A DNA stretch of 64,000 nucleotides from Acidimicrobiaceae bacterium (GTDB lineage: Bacteria > Actinomycetota > Acidimicrobiia > Acidimicrobiales > Aldehydirespiratoraceae), in NCBI GenBank assembly GCA_016845585.1, contig JAERSO010000035.1, forward strand, positions 1 to 64,000, in the 5' to 3' direction. Position numbers and translations under genes: made by a program. Of the stretch, positions 24,591 to 33,387 are shown piece by piece. The first letter of the stretch is position 1; every line of letters starts with the position of its first letter. Below the pieces are notes generated by a model. The model ran no database searches. It saw only the letters and a program-made list of their open reading frames with translations, and was not told the DNA's origin.

Positions 24591-25200
24591 ATGGCCCAGA
24601 TCAAATCGTCCGACGCCCTCCCCACCGACACACCCGCCGGCGCCGAAAACTACACCACCGGTGGCCGACTGAAGAAGCGGTACTACGAGCAGCGGCGAGA
24701 TCGTGCTGTTCGACCGCAGCTGGTACAACCGCTCGAATGTCGAATGGGTGATGGACTTCTGCACCGAGGACCAGCACCAGGAGTTCCTTCGTACCTGCCC
24801 GGAGTTCGAGCGGATGCTGGTGCGCTCCGGCATCGTCATCCTGAAGTACTGGTTCTCGGTCAGCTACGGGGAACAGGAACGTCGGTTCAAGGCTCGCAAC
24901 GAAGAGCCGTTGAAGCGCTGGAAGCTCTCCAAGATGGACCTCGAAGAGCACCGTCTCTACACCCGGTACTCGATGGCGAAGGACACCACGTTCCAGTTCA
25001 CCGACATCAAGCAGGCGCCATGGTTCGTCGTGCCCTCCGACGACAAGCGGCGGGCACGGCTCAACTGCATCGGCCACATCCTGTCGCGGATCCCCTACGA
25101 GGACGTCGTCCCGGAACCGATCGACATCCCCGTGCGCGAGGACCAGTCCTACATCCGCCCCCCGATGCGCGAGCAGACCTTCGTGCCCCTCGCGTACTGA
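24591..25200 (+). pseudogene. Polyphosphate kinase 2, Walker A region deleted
   Basis: PPK2 transfers phosphate between polyphosphate and nucleotides. The N-terminus (GGRLKKRYYEQR) joins directly to GEIVLFDRSWYNR in another frame; the intervening roughly 55-60 residues, with the Walker A loop (G-x-D-A-A-G-K-G) and its helix, are gone. The remainder is well preserved: MDFCTEDQHQEFLRTCPEFE, LKYWFSVSYGEQERRFKARN, DIKQAPWFVVPSDDKRRARL and the C-terminal SYIRPPMREQTFVP. Without the P-loop it cannot bind nucleotide, so it is a pseudogene. Codons after the junction read cleanly, so sequencing error would have to be a large deletion. Confidence 0.82.
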
Positions 25201-25301
25201 TCCGGACCGCTCGCGCCAGGCGAGTGCCTAGTGGGTGAACTTGCCCTGGCGAATCCTGGCGGCGTCCATCAACTCGACCGGAAGCGGCTGCGGCCCGAGG
25301 A

Positions 25302-26735
25302 TCAGCCGGCGGGGCAGGCTGCGTCCAGTTGGGCTTCGACCGTGTCCCTCAGCGCGATCAGCTGCGGGTCGCCGGCCGATGCTTGGGCCGCCTCGGGCCC
25401 CGTCTTCGCGATCTCCGAGTACGCCGCCGCGTACGCCTCGAGTTCGGACGTGGCCGGGGACGCCGCGGCGACGAGCCTCTTGAGATAGCCGTCGACGTCC
25501 GCGAGGTAGGCGGCGATGTCCGCGGGGTCTTCCGAGGCAGGGCCGCCGGCCAGCCCGGCGGAGAACTCCTCCACCACGGTGCAGAAATCCTCTGCGTCGG
25601 CGGCAGGAGCGACGGTCGTCGAAGCGACGGTGCCGGTGGTGCTGCTGGTCGGAGCTGACGAGGCGGAGATCGTGATGGTCGGGGCCGGATCCGGCGAGGT
25701 CGAGGTCGTTGCGGCGGCGGCAGCAGAGGGCGCTACTTCCCGCTCCACTGCTGCAGGCTCATCGCCGGACCGGGAGATGACGAGCGACGCGCCGGCCACG
25801 AGGATCACCGCTGCGGTTGTCGCCGCGAGCTTCACCGCAGTCGCTGATCCTGCCGTCACCGAAGCGGACGCCGAGGTCGCCGAGGTCGCCGAGGTCGCCG
25901 AGGTCGCCGAAGCCTGTGACCCACCGGTGGCCGCGGACATCGCGGAGGCACGGCTCTGATCGGCGGCGATGGTCGACATCGCCACCACCGGCACCAGCGC
26001 CAGCAGCGCGGCGGGCGTGACCTGAAGGCGACGGGTCTCGCTGCACACGCCGCACTTCTTCAGATGGCGGGCAAGTCGCTTGCGCAGCAGTGGTGTGAGT
26101 TCGCCGTCCCAGCCGTCGAGCAGATCGTCGAGATCGCCACAGTCCTCACGACCCTGACGGGCAACGATCAGCGACGAGACCGATGCCTCGAACCGACCCC
26201 GCGCCGCGTGCAGCAACTGGTAGGCGTTGTCCCGGGTGACATCGAGTGACACGGCGAGCTCGTCACCGCAGAGCTCCTGCCGCTCGGCCAATTCGAGTAC
26301 GGCCCGATCTCGCGGCTCCAGCCCGTCGAACGCCGCCGTCACCAGACGAGCGAGATCCTCTTGATGCAGGCCGGCGACGAGCTGGTCGTTCGAGTCGACG
26401 CGAGCAGCGGACTCGACCCAGTTGCCGTCCCCCGGATCGTGGGCGAGCTCCCGACTGCGGCTGACGATGTCGAGCGAGTGTCGCCGGGCGATCGCGAGCA
26501 GCCACGGCCGTAGAGCCGCTGGATCGCGGAGCTGGTCGATCGACTCGACCGCCTTGAGAAAGGTGGCCGACACAACGTCCTCGGCGTCGGCACCCCGCCG
26601 AACGATCCCGTGGGCGAGCCGCCAGACCCGGTCGCGATACCGGTCGAAGATCACGCCCCACGCGGCAGGGTCGCCGCCCCGAATGGTGGCGACCAGCGCG
26701 GCGTCGTCGGCGTCTCGTGGGGTGGTGTCGGTCAT
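25302..26735 (-). CDS. ECF sigma factor fused to an anti-sigma-like tail
   Basis: A 477-residue protein. Residues 1-190 form sigma-70 region 2 (WGVIFDRYRDRVWRLAHGIV then AEDVVSATFLKAVESIDQLR) and region 4 (LEPRDRAVLELAERQELCGD then LAVSLDVTRDNAYQLLHAAR). Next comes a zinc-binding anti-sigma-like stretch with RHLKKCGVCSETRR. Then follow an Ala/Ser/Thr linker with ATS repeats, a membrane helix (LAATTAAVILVAGASLVISR), and an extracytoplasmic domain with FCTVVEEFSAGLAGGP that ends CPAG. This puts a sigma factor and its membrane sensor in one chain. Start ATG at 26735. The DUF6777 lipoprotein gene lies 84 bases upstream, same strand; it may be a target or a sensor partner. Confidence 0.85.
   Translation of the reverse strand: MTDTTPRDADDAALVATIRGGDPAAWGVIFDRYRDRVWRLAHGIVRRGADAEDVVSATFLKAVESIDQLRDPAALRPWLLAIARRHSLDIVSRSRELAHDPGDGNWVESAARVDSNDQLVAGLHQEDLARLVTAAFDGLEPRDRAVLELAERQELCGDELAVSLDVTRDNAYQLLHAARGRFEASVSSLIVARQGREDCGDLDDLLDGWDGELTPLLRKRLARHLKKCGVCSETRRLQVTPAALLALVPVVAMSTIAADQSRASAMSAATGGSQASATSATSATSATSASASVTAGSATAVKLAATTAAVILVAGASLVISRSGDEPAAVEREVAPSAAAAATTSTSPDPAPTITISASSAPTSSTTGTVASTTVAPAADAEDFCTVVEEFSAGLAGGPASEDPADIAAYLADVDGYLKRLVAAASPATSELEAYAAAYSEIAKTGPEAAQASAGDPQLIALRDTVEAQLDAACPAG
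25873..25908 (-). repeat. Four 9-bp repeats in the sigma-factor linker
   Basis: GAGGTCGCC occurs four times in a row. Read on the minus strand it gives the Ala-Thr-Ser repeats of the linker. Copy number probably varies by slippage, which would change linker length. Confidence 0.75.
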
Positions 26736-26819
26736 GGCTACGCCCTCACCCCACCCGTCGGCCGGCGCCGGGCCGAACCAAGGGGTGGGGTGTCCCCGAC
26801 GCCTTCAACCCGCCGGGGA

Positions 26820-28130
26820 TCATACACCGAGCTCGGTGCCCTCGATCAGCGGGCCGTATCCGGCGTCGATCAGCAGCTGCTGCATCGCCCGTGCGCCCTG
26901 GCAGCCGATCTCCTCATTGGCGAGCATCAGCGACAGGTCCGACACGTCGAACTCCGGGCCGGGGTCGAAGCCGTTGACCAAGGCCTGCATGGCGTCGACG
27001 TAGAACTGGGATGTGGCGGCGTGGTCGAGCCCGAGATCGTCGGCCACCATGATCAGCAGGGCGAACTGCAGGCTTCCGCAGTGGCCGGTGGAGCCATCGT
27101 CGGAAGGCACCGTGTCGTCGACGGCGGGATCCTCGACATGGGTCGGCGGGTCGATGTCGTCGACCTCGCTGAATCCCTCGCCGCAGAAACGGATGAGGAA
27201 GCTCTCGAATCGCTGACCGGCGAGGGCCGCCTCCGGGGTCGGGGTCAGATCACCGGTGGCGAGGGCATGGGCGATGGCGGCTCGATAGATCTCGAGGTCG
27301 GCGAGTGCTTCAGCCTGGAATCCCGGCGTCGCATTGGCCACCTCGAGGAGCTGGTCCAGGCCATCGAGAACGATAGTGAGGTACTCGGTCATCGCCGCCT
27401 CGCTGGAGCCCGACGGGCCGGCACTCATGGTGGGGCGCAGGGCCTGCCAGGTGCCGCAGAAGTCGAGCTGGGTCTGCGTCGCCGGGGGTGCCGTGGTCGT
27501 GGTCACCGGAACCTGCGTCGGGGCGTCCGGAACCTTCGTGGGGGTCACCGGCTGTGCCGGGGCGAGCGGATTCCCGCAGGCACAGCGGACCCGGGGCACG
27601 CCGGCGTCGTCGACGAGCACCGCGGTTCCGGCCTCGAGTGTTGCCTGGAAGCCTCGAGCGACCCCACCGCGATACGCATGATTGGTGACTCGGGTGTCGA
27701 CGGTGAGCACCATCGACGTGTACGAGCGGATCGTGGCGGCGATCTCTTCGGCCTCGACACCGGCAGCGTCGGCCCATGCCGCCGCGATCCGCGGCTCGGA
27801 GTCGAGGAATGCGATGAGCTCCTCCGGGCGACACTCGGCGATCTCGGCCTCCGGAGCGAACGGTGCCTCGCCCCGAGTGTCGGCGGCCTCGTAGACCACC
27901 TGATCGGGGATGCCGATGACGAGCATCTCGGCCTCGGCTCCCGAGACGTCGGGGGTCGCGTCGACCGTGAGTTCGATGTCGTCGCTGACAGGCTCGGCGT
28001 TGCTGACGGGACCACAGGCCGACAGGACGAGCAGCATGGCCATCATCGCGGCCATCACGAAGCCGAAGCGGATTCGTCGATGGAACGGCGTGTGCTCGGT
28101 GGTCGAGTCGGTGGTCTTCTCGGTGGGCAT
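26820..28130 (-). CDS. DUF6777-type lipoprotein
   Basis: A 436-residue exported protein. The N-terminus has an arginine cluster (FHRRIRFG), a hydrophobic core and the lipobox LVLSACGP, so the mature protein starts at the Cys. The first domain contains SMVLTVDTRVTNHAYRGGVA, FQATLEAGTAVLVDDAGVPR and RCACGNPL, which identify DUF6777. A Pro/Thr-rich linker with TTTTAPPATQTQ follows, then a helical C-terminal domain containing LDFCGTWQALRP and LIRFCGEGF. The substrate is not known. It lies just upstream of the ECF sigma gene on the same strand. Two further Cys pairs may form disulfides outside the membrane. Confidence 0.83.
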   Translation of the reverse strand: MPTEKTTDSTTEHTPFHRRIRFGFVMAAMMAMLLVLSACGPVSNAEPVSDDIELTVDATPDVSGAEAEMLVIGIPDQVVYEAADTRGEAPFAPEAEIAECRPEELIAFLDSEPRIAAAWADAAGVEAEEIAATIRSYTSMVLTVDTRVTNHAYRGGVARGFQATLEAGTAVLVDDAGVPRVRCACGNPLAPAQPVTPTKVPDAPTQVPVTTTTAPPATQTQLDFCGTWQALRPTMSAGPSGSSEAAMTEYLTIVLDGLDQLLEVANATPGFQAEALADLEIYRAAIAHALATGDLTPTPEAALAGQRFESFLIRFCGEGFSEVDDIDPPTHVEDPAVDDTVPSDDGSTGHCGSLQFALLIMVADDLGLDHAATSQFYVDAMQALVNGFDPGPEFDVSDLSLMLANEEIGCQGARAMQQLLIDAGYGPLIEGTELGV

Positions 28131-28186
28131 TGCAGTGTCTCCTGGTTGGGGGGTGTGTGAAGGAGACGGGGAACTGCACGGTGTCT

Positions 28187-28208
28187 GAGACTTTTCGCGA
28201 GAAATCTC
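28187..28208. promoter_or_regulatory. Imperfect 22-bp palindrome in a divergent gap
   Basis: GAGACTTTTCG and CGAGAAATCTC are imperfect complements (9 of 11). The site lies between the DUF6777 gene and the cupredoxin gene, so it could control either. Weak on its own. Confidence 0.3.
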
Positions 28209-28299
28209 GGAAATGTTCTCTCCAGACCACCGAATCCACCGCCGGGCAACGGGACTTCGGTCCCTGGCCCGGCAGACCCCAGGTCCGCACGATCAGACG

Positions 28300-28752
28300 A
28301 TGAGCAACGCATCGCGTCGCGCCCAACAGGCGAAACGACGTCAACAACGGCTGCGTCGCGTCCGCGTCGTGGCGCTCTCCGGCGTTGTCCTCGTTGGTGC
28401 ACTGATCGCGGTGCTCGTGGTGAGCGGTGGCGGGGAGGACGACGCCGGGAACCTCGATGGCAAGATCGACATCGAGATGTTCGACTACGGGTTCGCCGGC
28501 GATCTGACCGCGCCGGCCGGACCCATCGAGCTGTCCGCAACGAACGTCGGTCGACTCAACCACAACATCGGGATCCGAGGTGGCCCGATCAGCCAGGAGG
28601 TCGGCGCCGGTGGCCGCGTCAGTCTCGACCTCGGCGAGGTACCGGTCGGCACCTACGAGCTCTACTGCGACGTCATCGGTCACGAGGCCAAAGGCATGGT
28701 CGCCACTCTGGTCATCACCGAACCAGAGCCAGACGCGGCATCCGATGGTTGA
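28300..28752 (+). CDS. Membrane-anchored cupredoxin-like protein
   Basis: A 150-residue protein with a basic N-terminus (RRAQQAKRRQQRLRRVRVVA), a membrane helix, VLVGALIAVLVV, and a type I copper domain of about 95 residues. The expected copper ligands are visible: His in NHNIGIRGG, then CDVIGHEAKGM, giving Cys, His and Met. The order resembles plastocyanin and nitrosocyanin-like plasma-membrane proteins. It is probably an electron carrier facing outward. It is followed by the DsbA-like gene, whose ATG overlaps its stop by 8 bases, so both are on one message. The start ATG at 28300 follows the divergent lipoprotein; no strong ribosome site is seen. Confidence 0.8.
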   Translation: MSNASRRAQQAKRRQQRLRRVRVVALSGVVLVGALIAVLVVSGGGEDDAGNLDGKIDIEMFDYGFAGDLTAPAGPIELSATNVGRLNHNIGIRGGPISQEVGAGGRVSLDLGEVPVGTYELYCDVIGHEAKGMVATLVITEPEPDAASDG

Positions 28753-29380
28753 GTCGGATTCCGCCGCCACCATCGTCGAGGTCTTCGCGGACATCACCTG
28801 CCCGTTCACGCACGTTGGGCTCAAGCGGGTGGTCGAGCTCACCGCCGCGACGTCGCAGGCGCTCGAGGTGATCGTTCGGGCGTGGCCGCTGGAGTGGGTC
28901 AACGGCAGCGTCATGGATGTCAGCGCGGTGCAGGTGAAGGCAAAGGCCCTCTGCCGACAACTCGACGTCGTCGACTTCGACGGACTCCGCGCCGACGCAT
29001 GGCCGACGAGCACGATTCCCGCCCTCAACCTTGCTGCCGCCGGCTACGGGCGAGACGCTGCGACCGGGCTGGCCGTGTCGCTCGCGCTCCGCTCGGCGCT
29101 GTTCGAGCAGGGCCGCGACATCGGCGACTCCTCCGTTCTGGCCGAGATCGCCGCCGACCACGGCCTCGAGTCGCCATCGACGGAGGCCGATCCAGTGGTC
29201 CGTGGCGACTATGAGGACGGCAAGGCCCGCGGCGTCACGGGATCACCGCATTTCTGGATCGATGACCAGCACGACTTCTTCTGCCCGGCCCTCGACCTCG
29301 GCCATGACGACGGGGGCAACCTCACCGCCCGCTTCGACGCCTACGGTTTGGAACAGTTCCTCGCCCGCATCGGGCAGTGA
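28745..29380 (+). CDS. DsbA-family (FrnE / hydroxychromene isomerase-like) protein
   Basis: A 211-residue thioredoxin-fold protein. The N-terminal VEVFADITCPFTHVGLKRVV carries a CPFT motif, i.e. the second Cys of the usual CxxC is Thr, as in kappa-class GST, hydroxychromene-carboxylate isomerase and FrnE-like enzymes. An inserted helical domain spans about 60-160. The C-terminal GVTGSPHFWIDDQHDFFCPA has the cis-Pro loop SPH. With one Cys, a glutathione- or mycothiol-dependent role is more likely than disulfide formation. The ATG at 28745 overlaps the cupredoxin stop, suggesting joint expression. Cytoplasmic as predicted; no signal peptide. Confidence 0.82.
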   Translation: MVESDSAATIVEVFADITCPFTHVGLKRVVELTAATSQALEVIVRAWPLEWVNGSVMDVSAVQVKAKALCRQLDVVDFDGLRADAWPTSTIPALNLAAAGYGRDAATGLAVSLALRSALFEQGRDIGDSSVLAEIAADHGLESPSTEADPVVRGDYEDGKARGVTGSPHFWIDDQHDFFCPALDLGHDDGGNLTARFDAYGLEQFLARIGQ

Positions 29381-29399
29381 GCCGAACCGGAGGAAACGT

Positions 29400-29855
29400 A
29401 TGACCAAGACGTGGAACGTCTATCTGTCGGGTGAGATCCACACGGATTGGCGCGATGCGGTGCGGACGATGACGGACGCGACCGGTCTCCGAGTCGAGTA
29501 CACCGGCCCGGTCACCGACCACGCCACGTCCGACGATGCCGGGGTCGCGATCCTCGGTGCCGAGGAAGACCCGTTCTGGCATGACCACAAGGGCGCGAAG
29601 GTCAACGCGATCCGTACTCGCACGCTGATCCAGGACGCTGATGTCGTTGTCGTGCGCTTCGGCGAGAAATACCGCCAATGGAACGCGGCATTCGACGCCG
29701 GTTACGCCGCCGCACTCGGCAAGCCGCTCATCGTCATGCATCCCGACGAGTTTCGTCACGCGCTGAAGGAAGTCGATGCCGCCGCGCTGGCCGTGGCCGA
29801 GACCCCCGAGCAGGTCGCCCAAATCCTCGGCTACGCGGTCACGGGCGGACTCTGA
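29400..29855 (+). CDS. ytoQ: YtoQ family protein
   Basis: A 151-residue protein matching the YtoQ family (about 148): WNVYLSGEIHTDWRDAVRTM at the start, TGPVTDHATSDDAGVAILG, EDPFWHDHKGAKVNAIRTRT and a C-terminal AAFDAGYAAALGKPLIVMHP. The fold is like nucleoside 2-deoxyribosyltransferases, but no activity is established for the family. The ribosome site GGAGGA at 29390-29395 precedes the ATG at 29400. It follows the DsbA-like gene by 19 bases, so co-transcription with the cupredoxin and DsbA genes is likely. It converges with a small lipoprotein gene. Confidence 0.88.
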   Translation: MTKTWNVYLSGEIHTDWRDAVRTMTDATGLRVEYTGPVTDHATSDDAGVAILGAEEDPFWHDHKGAKVNAIRTRTLIQDADVVVVRFGEKYRQWNAAFDAGYAAALGKPLIVMHPDEFRHALKEVDAAALAVAETPEQVAQILGYAVTGGL

Positions 29856-29864
29856 TGCCCACGA

Positions 29865-30155
29865 TCAGCGCAGCGCGTCCTGGCAGTCCGCGGCGCGGAG
29901 GCTGTTCCCGAGGTAGGTCTCGAAGTCAGCGGTGGAGAGCGCCTCGAGAGCGTCCTCTTCACTGATCGAGATCCGGTTGAACCACTGGATGTGTTCTGTC
30001 GTGCAGTCGAACCCGGTGCATTCACAGGCGGCATCGGCGTGCTCGGTTGATTCCTCGACGATCGAGCCGCTGCTGTCGCCGCCACAGCCGGCGGCGAAGA
30101 AGGCCGCGGCGGCCACGATGGCCGCTCGCGAGACTATGGCCTGAGTCTTGATCAT
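29865..30155 (-). CDS. Small Cys-rich lipoprotein
   Basis: A 96-residue exported protein. The N-terminal MIKTQAIVSRAAIVAAAAFF ends in the lipobox AAGCGG. The mature part has a cysteine-rich sequence, ACECTGFDCTTEHIQWFNRI, and ends DCQDALR. I do not recognise a family. Several cysteines suggest disulfides or metal binding outside the membrane. The gene ends 9 bases from YtoQ (convergent). Composition is typical for the genome. Confidence 0.72.
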   Translation of the reverse strand: MIKTQAIVSRAAIVAAAAFFAAGCGGDSSGSIVEESTEHADAACECTGFDCTTEHIQWFNRISISEEDALEALSTADFETYLGNSLRAADCQDALR

Positions 30156-30267
30156 CTGTCATCCGATCTGTCGTGGGTATCCGACCCGTTGATGCGGGCC
30201 CTCGCGGGCCCACACCAACGTGATCGGTCATCCGCGTTCTGTCTTGACCTTAACCGCAGAGCGTGAC

Positions 30268-32569
30268 TCAGCTCGGGAAGTGGGCCTTGGTACGCCAGAG
30301 CCGGCCGAGGAAGGCCGCCGTCTCTTCACGCGTGACCGGCTGGCCCGGTGAGAACGTCGTTGCCGTCGTGCCGGTCGTGATCCCGAGCTCGGCGAGACAG
30401 CCCACATCCTCACTTGCGAACGAGGACCCGGCCACATCGGTGAATGGATGGGTGAACCCGGTGCAGGGCTGCCCGGTGAGCGCACGATAGGTGCGGGCGA
30501 CGAACGCCGCCATCTGCTCACGGGTCACCGGGCGAAATCTCGGTCTCGCTCGTGCCCGTCGTGATGCCGAGGCCGTAGATGCACGCCACGTCCGCGGCGG
30601 CATAGGAGCCGCCGGACACGTCGGTGAACGGCGTCGCCGCGGTCGGGCAGACCCGGTACTGATCCTCGATCCAGAAGAGATCGCCGCTCACGGCGTCGCT
30701 GACCGTCCAGGCCAGACGGCCGTCCGCCAGCTGCAGCACACCACCCCAGATGGCGAGGTGTTCGTTGTAGCCGCTGGCGAGCGTCGAGAGCGGCCAGGTG
30801 ACGTGGGCGATTGAGATCTGCTCACGCCAGACACCATCGTCGAGCGCGGAGATCCCGGTGTGGCCGCCGTAGGAGTTGTCGTACCAGACGACAACGACAC
30901 GGCCGGCGTGATCGAAGTGGACGCTCGCGGTGCTTCCCCAGCCCTGCGCTGCCATGAGGCGAGACGATGCAATGTCCTCGACCTCCCAGACGCCGTTCGT
31001 CCGGATGCCCCACCACGTCTGTTCGACGATCGTGTCCTGGACCGCGATGGCGAGGTTCCCGTTCGGATCGATCGCGAGCGACGGAGCACTCTGCGCGCCG
31101 AACCAGGCGTTGCCGTCGGCCAGCGTCTCGGGGCCGCGGACCCTGCTCTCGTCCCATGACGCGCCGTTCCATTCGGCGAGGCGCATCTCGGCGTTGGGGC
31201 CATCGGCGTAGGCGATGTAGACGTCGTCCCCGTCGACGAGCGATTCGGTCCAGACGCCGTTGATCCGTTCGGCGAGCCGAAGCTGAAAGTCCGCGGCGGT
31301 CGAGGAGTAGGCACTCTAGGCGACGCCGATGTCCGGGTCGATCCACCCACCGGGGCCATCGAGATCCAGCACCTCGGTCGACCAGGTACCGCCGGTGTCG
31401 CGCTCGGCCCACCACAGTTGGACATCGCGGTCATAGGCGAACCCCGGCTCGCCGTTCGGGAGTGCGACCAGGCTCAGCTGCCCGATGTTGGGCGTCGCGA
31501 AGGTGTCGATGGTGACGCTGGTCCAGACGCCGTCCAGATCACGTTCGGAATAGCGCACCACATGGTCGGTGTAGGCGGCCTCGTCGACCATCAGGTGGGC
31601 GATACCGACACGACCATCGGCGAACTGGACCGCTGACGTCGACATCCCGGAGTAGTCGTCCACGCCATCACCGAGTGTGTCGACGACCTGCGACATGCCA
31701 CGGATCTGCCCCGCATAGACCGCGCGCATGACACCCTCGGTGTCACCGGGGCCGTACTTCAGGTCGCTGATCTGGATGCTGTATTCGGTGCCCGCGACCA
31801 TGTCCATCGCGACGGACATGTTGCCGCCCTCGACGCACGTGTGCGGGGTGAGCGACGCCAGCGAACTGCCGGTGTAGACGGTGAAGCTGAACCCCTGCTC
31901 GGACAAGCCCTGCAGCATCCAGGCGCCCGACATGTCCGGAGTGAAGCTCATCCAGTCGTGTTCGTCGTCGGGATCGAGCCGCATTGGCTCGGCTCGCCGG
32001 CCTCACTCGTCAGGTTCTTCGCCTCGAAGCCGCGGACCGCAATCGGCGCGCCGTCGCGGAACTCCAGCGGCGCCCGGTCGGCCCAATCGTCGCTGTCGAT
32101 CGCCGGCCATGCCCGGGTGACACCGACACCGACCAGCCCCCCGATCACTCGTCGAGAACGGCGACATCTGCAGCCACACGGATTCACCCGTCGTCATGGG
32201 GTACGCCGGAATGACCCCGTCGAACGAGCCTGCGGTGTCATCGGCGCAGTGAAAAGGGACGAGGCTCGCCAGCGCGGAGCTCAAGCCGATCACCGTGTCG
32301 ATCGAGGAGCAGTGGGCGTAGGCGAAGTAGTTCCCGTCCGCCGGAGCGGTGAACTCCCAGTACGACGTCGGGCCGTCTTCGCAGAGGTCCTCGGTCGCTT
32401 CGATCGTGGCGGCGTAGTTGCTTGTGGTCACCTCGATGCCTTCGTGGATCGGTGCCGCGTCCGCGAAATCGTCATTCGGGGCGGCGGCCGCCGCAGCGGT
32501 GATGGATCCGAGCAGGGCGATCATCGCGACGATCGCGGCCGTTCGGGTTCGGTGAACACGTGAGGTCAT
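30268..32569 (-). pseudogene. Secreted multidomain protein with S-layer domains, broken at four places
   Basis: One gene read across several frames. It begins with MTSRVHRTRTAAIVAMIALL, a signal peptide ending SITAAAAAAPND, followed by a pre-peptidase-like domain (DGPTSYWEFTAPADGNYFAY). The reading then shifts frame near 32160 and again near 31985 (second domain: RLDPDDEHDWMSFTPDM). A TAG at 31316-31318 interrupts propeller-like repeats (SSTAADFQLRLAERING resumes in frame). Near 30525 the frame shifts once more before the second of three S-layer-homology motifs (FTDVSGGSYAAADVACIYGL, then FTDVAGSSFASEDVGCLAEL). It was likely a surface or secreted protein. The number of breaks makes a decayed gene the simpler view. 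Confidence 0.78.
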
Positions 32570-32639
32570 GCGCACTGAGTCGGCAGCCGCGCGCGAGTTG
32601 ACCCTTCGCTGCGATCTGCGGTCGCAGCCGGAGGCGGGG

Positions 32640-33155
32640 TCAGAGATCGAAGTCGTCGGCGAGCAGCGTCTCGCTGGTGAGCCCGCCCAGGGGCTCGGCC
32701 CCGGCACCGGAAAACCCCTGTTGCCGCCACGCTTCGTAGACCACGATCGAGACTGCATTCGCCAGGTTGATGCTCCGGTTGCCCGGCCGCATCGGGATCG
32801 TGAGCATCTGCTCCAGGGTGATCGTCGCCTTGACCTCGTCGGTGAGCCCAGCTCGCTCGGCACCGAACACGAGCACGTCGTCATCCTCGAACTCGACCTC
32901 CGCGTAGGAACGGGTCGACCGGGCGGAGAAGCCGAACCATCGACCCGTGAGCGCAGTTCGGGCATCGTCGAGCGAGGCGTGAACCGTCATCGACGCGGCC
33001 TCGTGATAGTCGAGTCCGCCACGGCGAAGCAACCGGTCGTCGAGCGAGAAACCGAGAGGTTCGACCAGATGGAGCCGGGCGCCGGTGTTGGCGCACAGCC
33101 GGATGATGGCACCCGTGTTGGGGGCGATCTCGGGGTGGACGAGCAGCACATGCAC
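32640..33155 (-). CDS. trmL: tRNA (cytidine(34)-2'-O)-methyltransferase TrmL
   Basis: A 171-residue SPOUT-class enzyme. LLVHPEIAPNTGAIIRLCAN is the N-terminal family signature, RLHLVEPLGFSLDDRLLRRG follows, then LVFGAERAGLTDEV (SAM-binding knot) and IPMRPGNRSINLANAVSIVV. These are the TrmL/YibK motifs; the enzyme methylates the wobble base of tRNA-Leu isoacceptors. The start is placed at the GTG at 33155; longer readings of the frame are a chance extension. The next gene runs divergently. Confidence 0.9.
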   Translation of the reverse strand: MHVLLVHPEIAPNTGAIIRLCANTGARLHLVEPLGFSLDDRLLRRGGLDYHEAASMTVHASLDDARTALTGRWFGFSARSTRSYAEVEFEDDDVLVFGAERAGLTDEVKATITLEQMLTIPMRPGNRSINLANAVSIVVYEAWRQQGFSGAGAEPLGGLTSETLLADDFDL

Positions 33156-33219
33156 GCACTGACCGTACGCTGGCGACGCGGGAGTCTGAACTGGCAGAAG
33201 AAAATGCCGACGGAGAGCT

Positions 33220-33387
33220 GTGACGGCGGACGAACGCGACCCGGCAACCTCGCCATCGAGCCGTGGCGGCCGTGAAAGCCGAGGCGCATCCCTCGGCCTG
33301 CTCGGCATGGCCATCTTCTTGCTGATCGGCGCACTCGTGATCTCCGCCAGTCCGGAAATCCTGTATCCCCGCCGGTGGTCGACATGA
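33220..33387 (+). CDS. 55-residue membrane protein
   Basis: Read directly from the sequence: GTG at 33220 (GGAGAG just upstream), TGA at 33385-33387. The product has a charged N-terminus, TADERDPATSPSSRGGR, then one hydrophobic helix (LGLLGMAIFLLIGALVI) and a short tail (SPEILYPRRWST). Its stop overlaps the start of the next membrane protein (ATGA), so the two are translationally coupled and probably work together. The overlap and ribosome site support reality despite its small size. Confidence 0.6.
   Translation: MTADERDPATSPSSRGGRESRGASLGLLGMAIFLLIGALVISASPEILYPRRWST

Noticed and set aside
25201-25301. Short open frame after the PPK2 remnant (VNLPWRILAASINST)
   Set aside because: The frame continues into the sigma gene on the opposite strand and has no domain.
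26736-26819. Possible promoter for the sigma gene
   Set aside because: No -35 and -10 pair was convincing in this 84-base gap.
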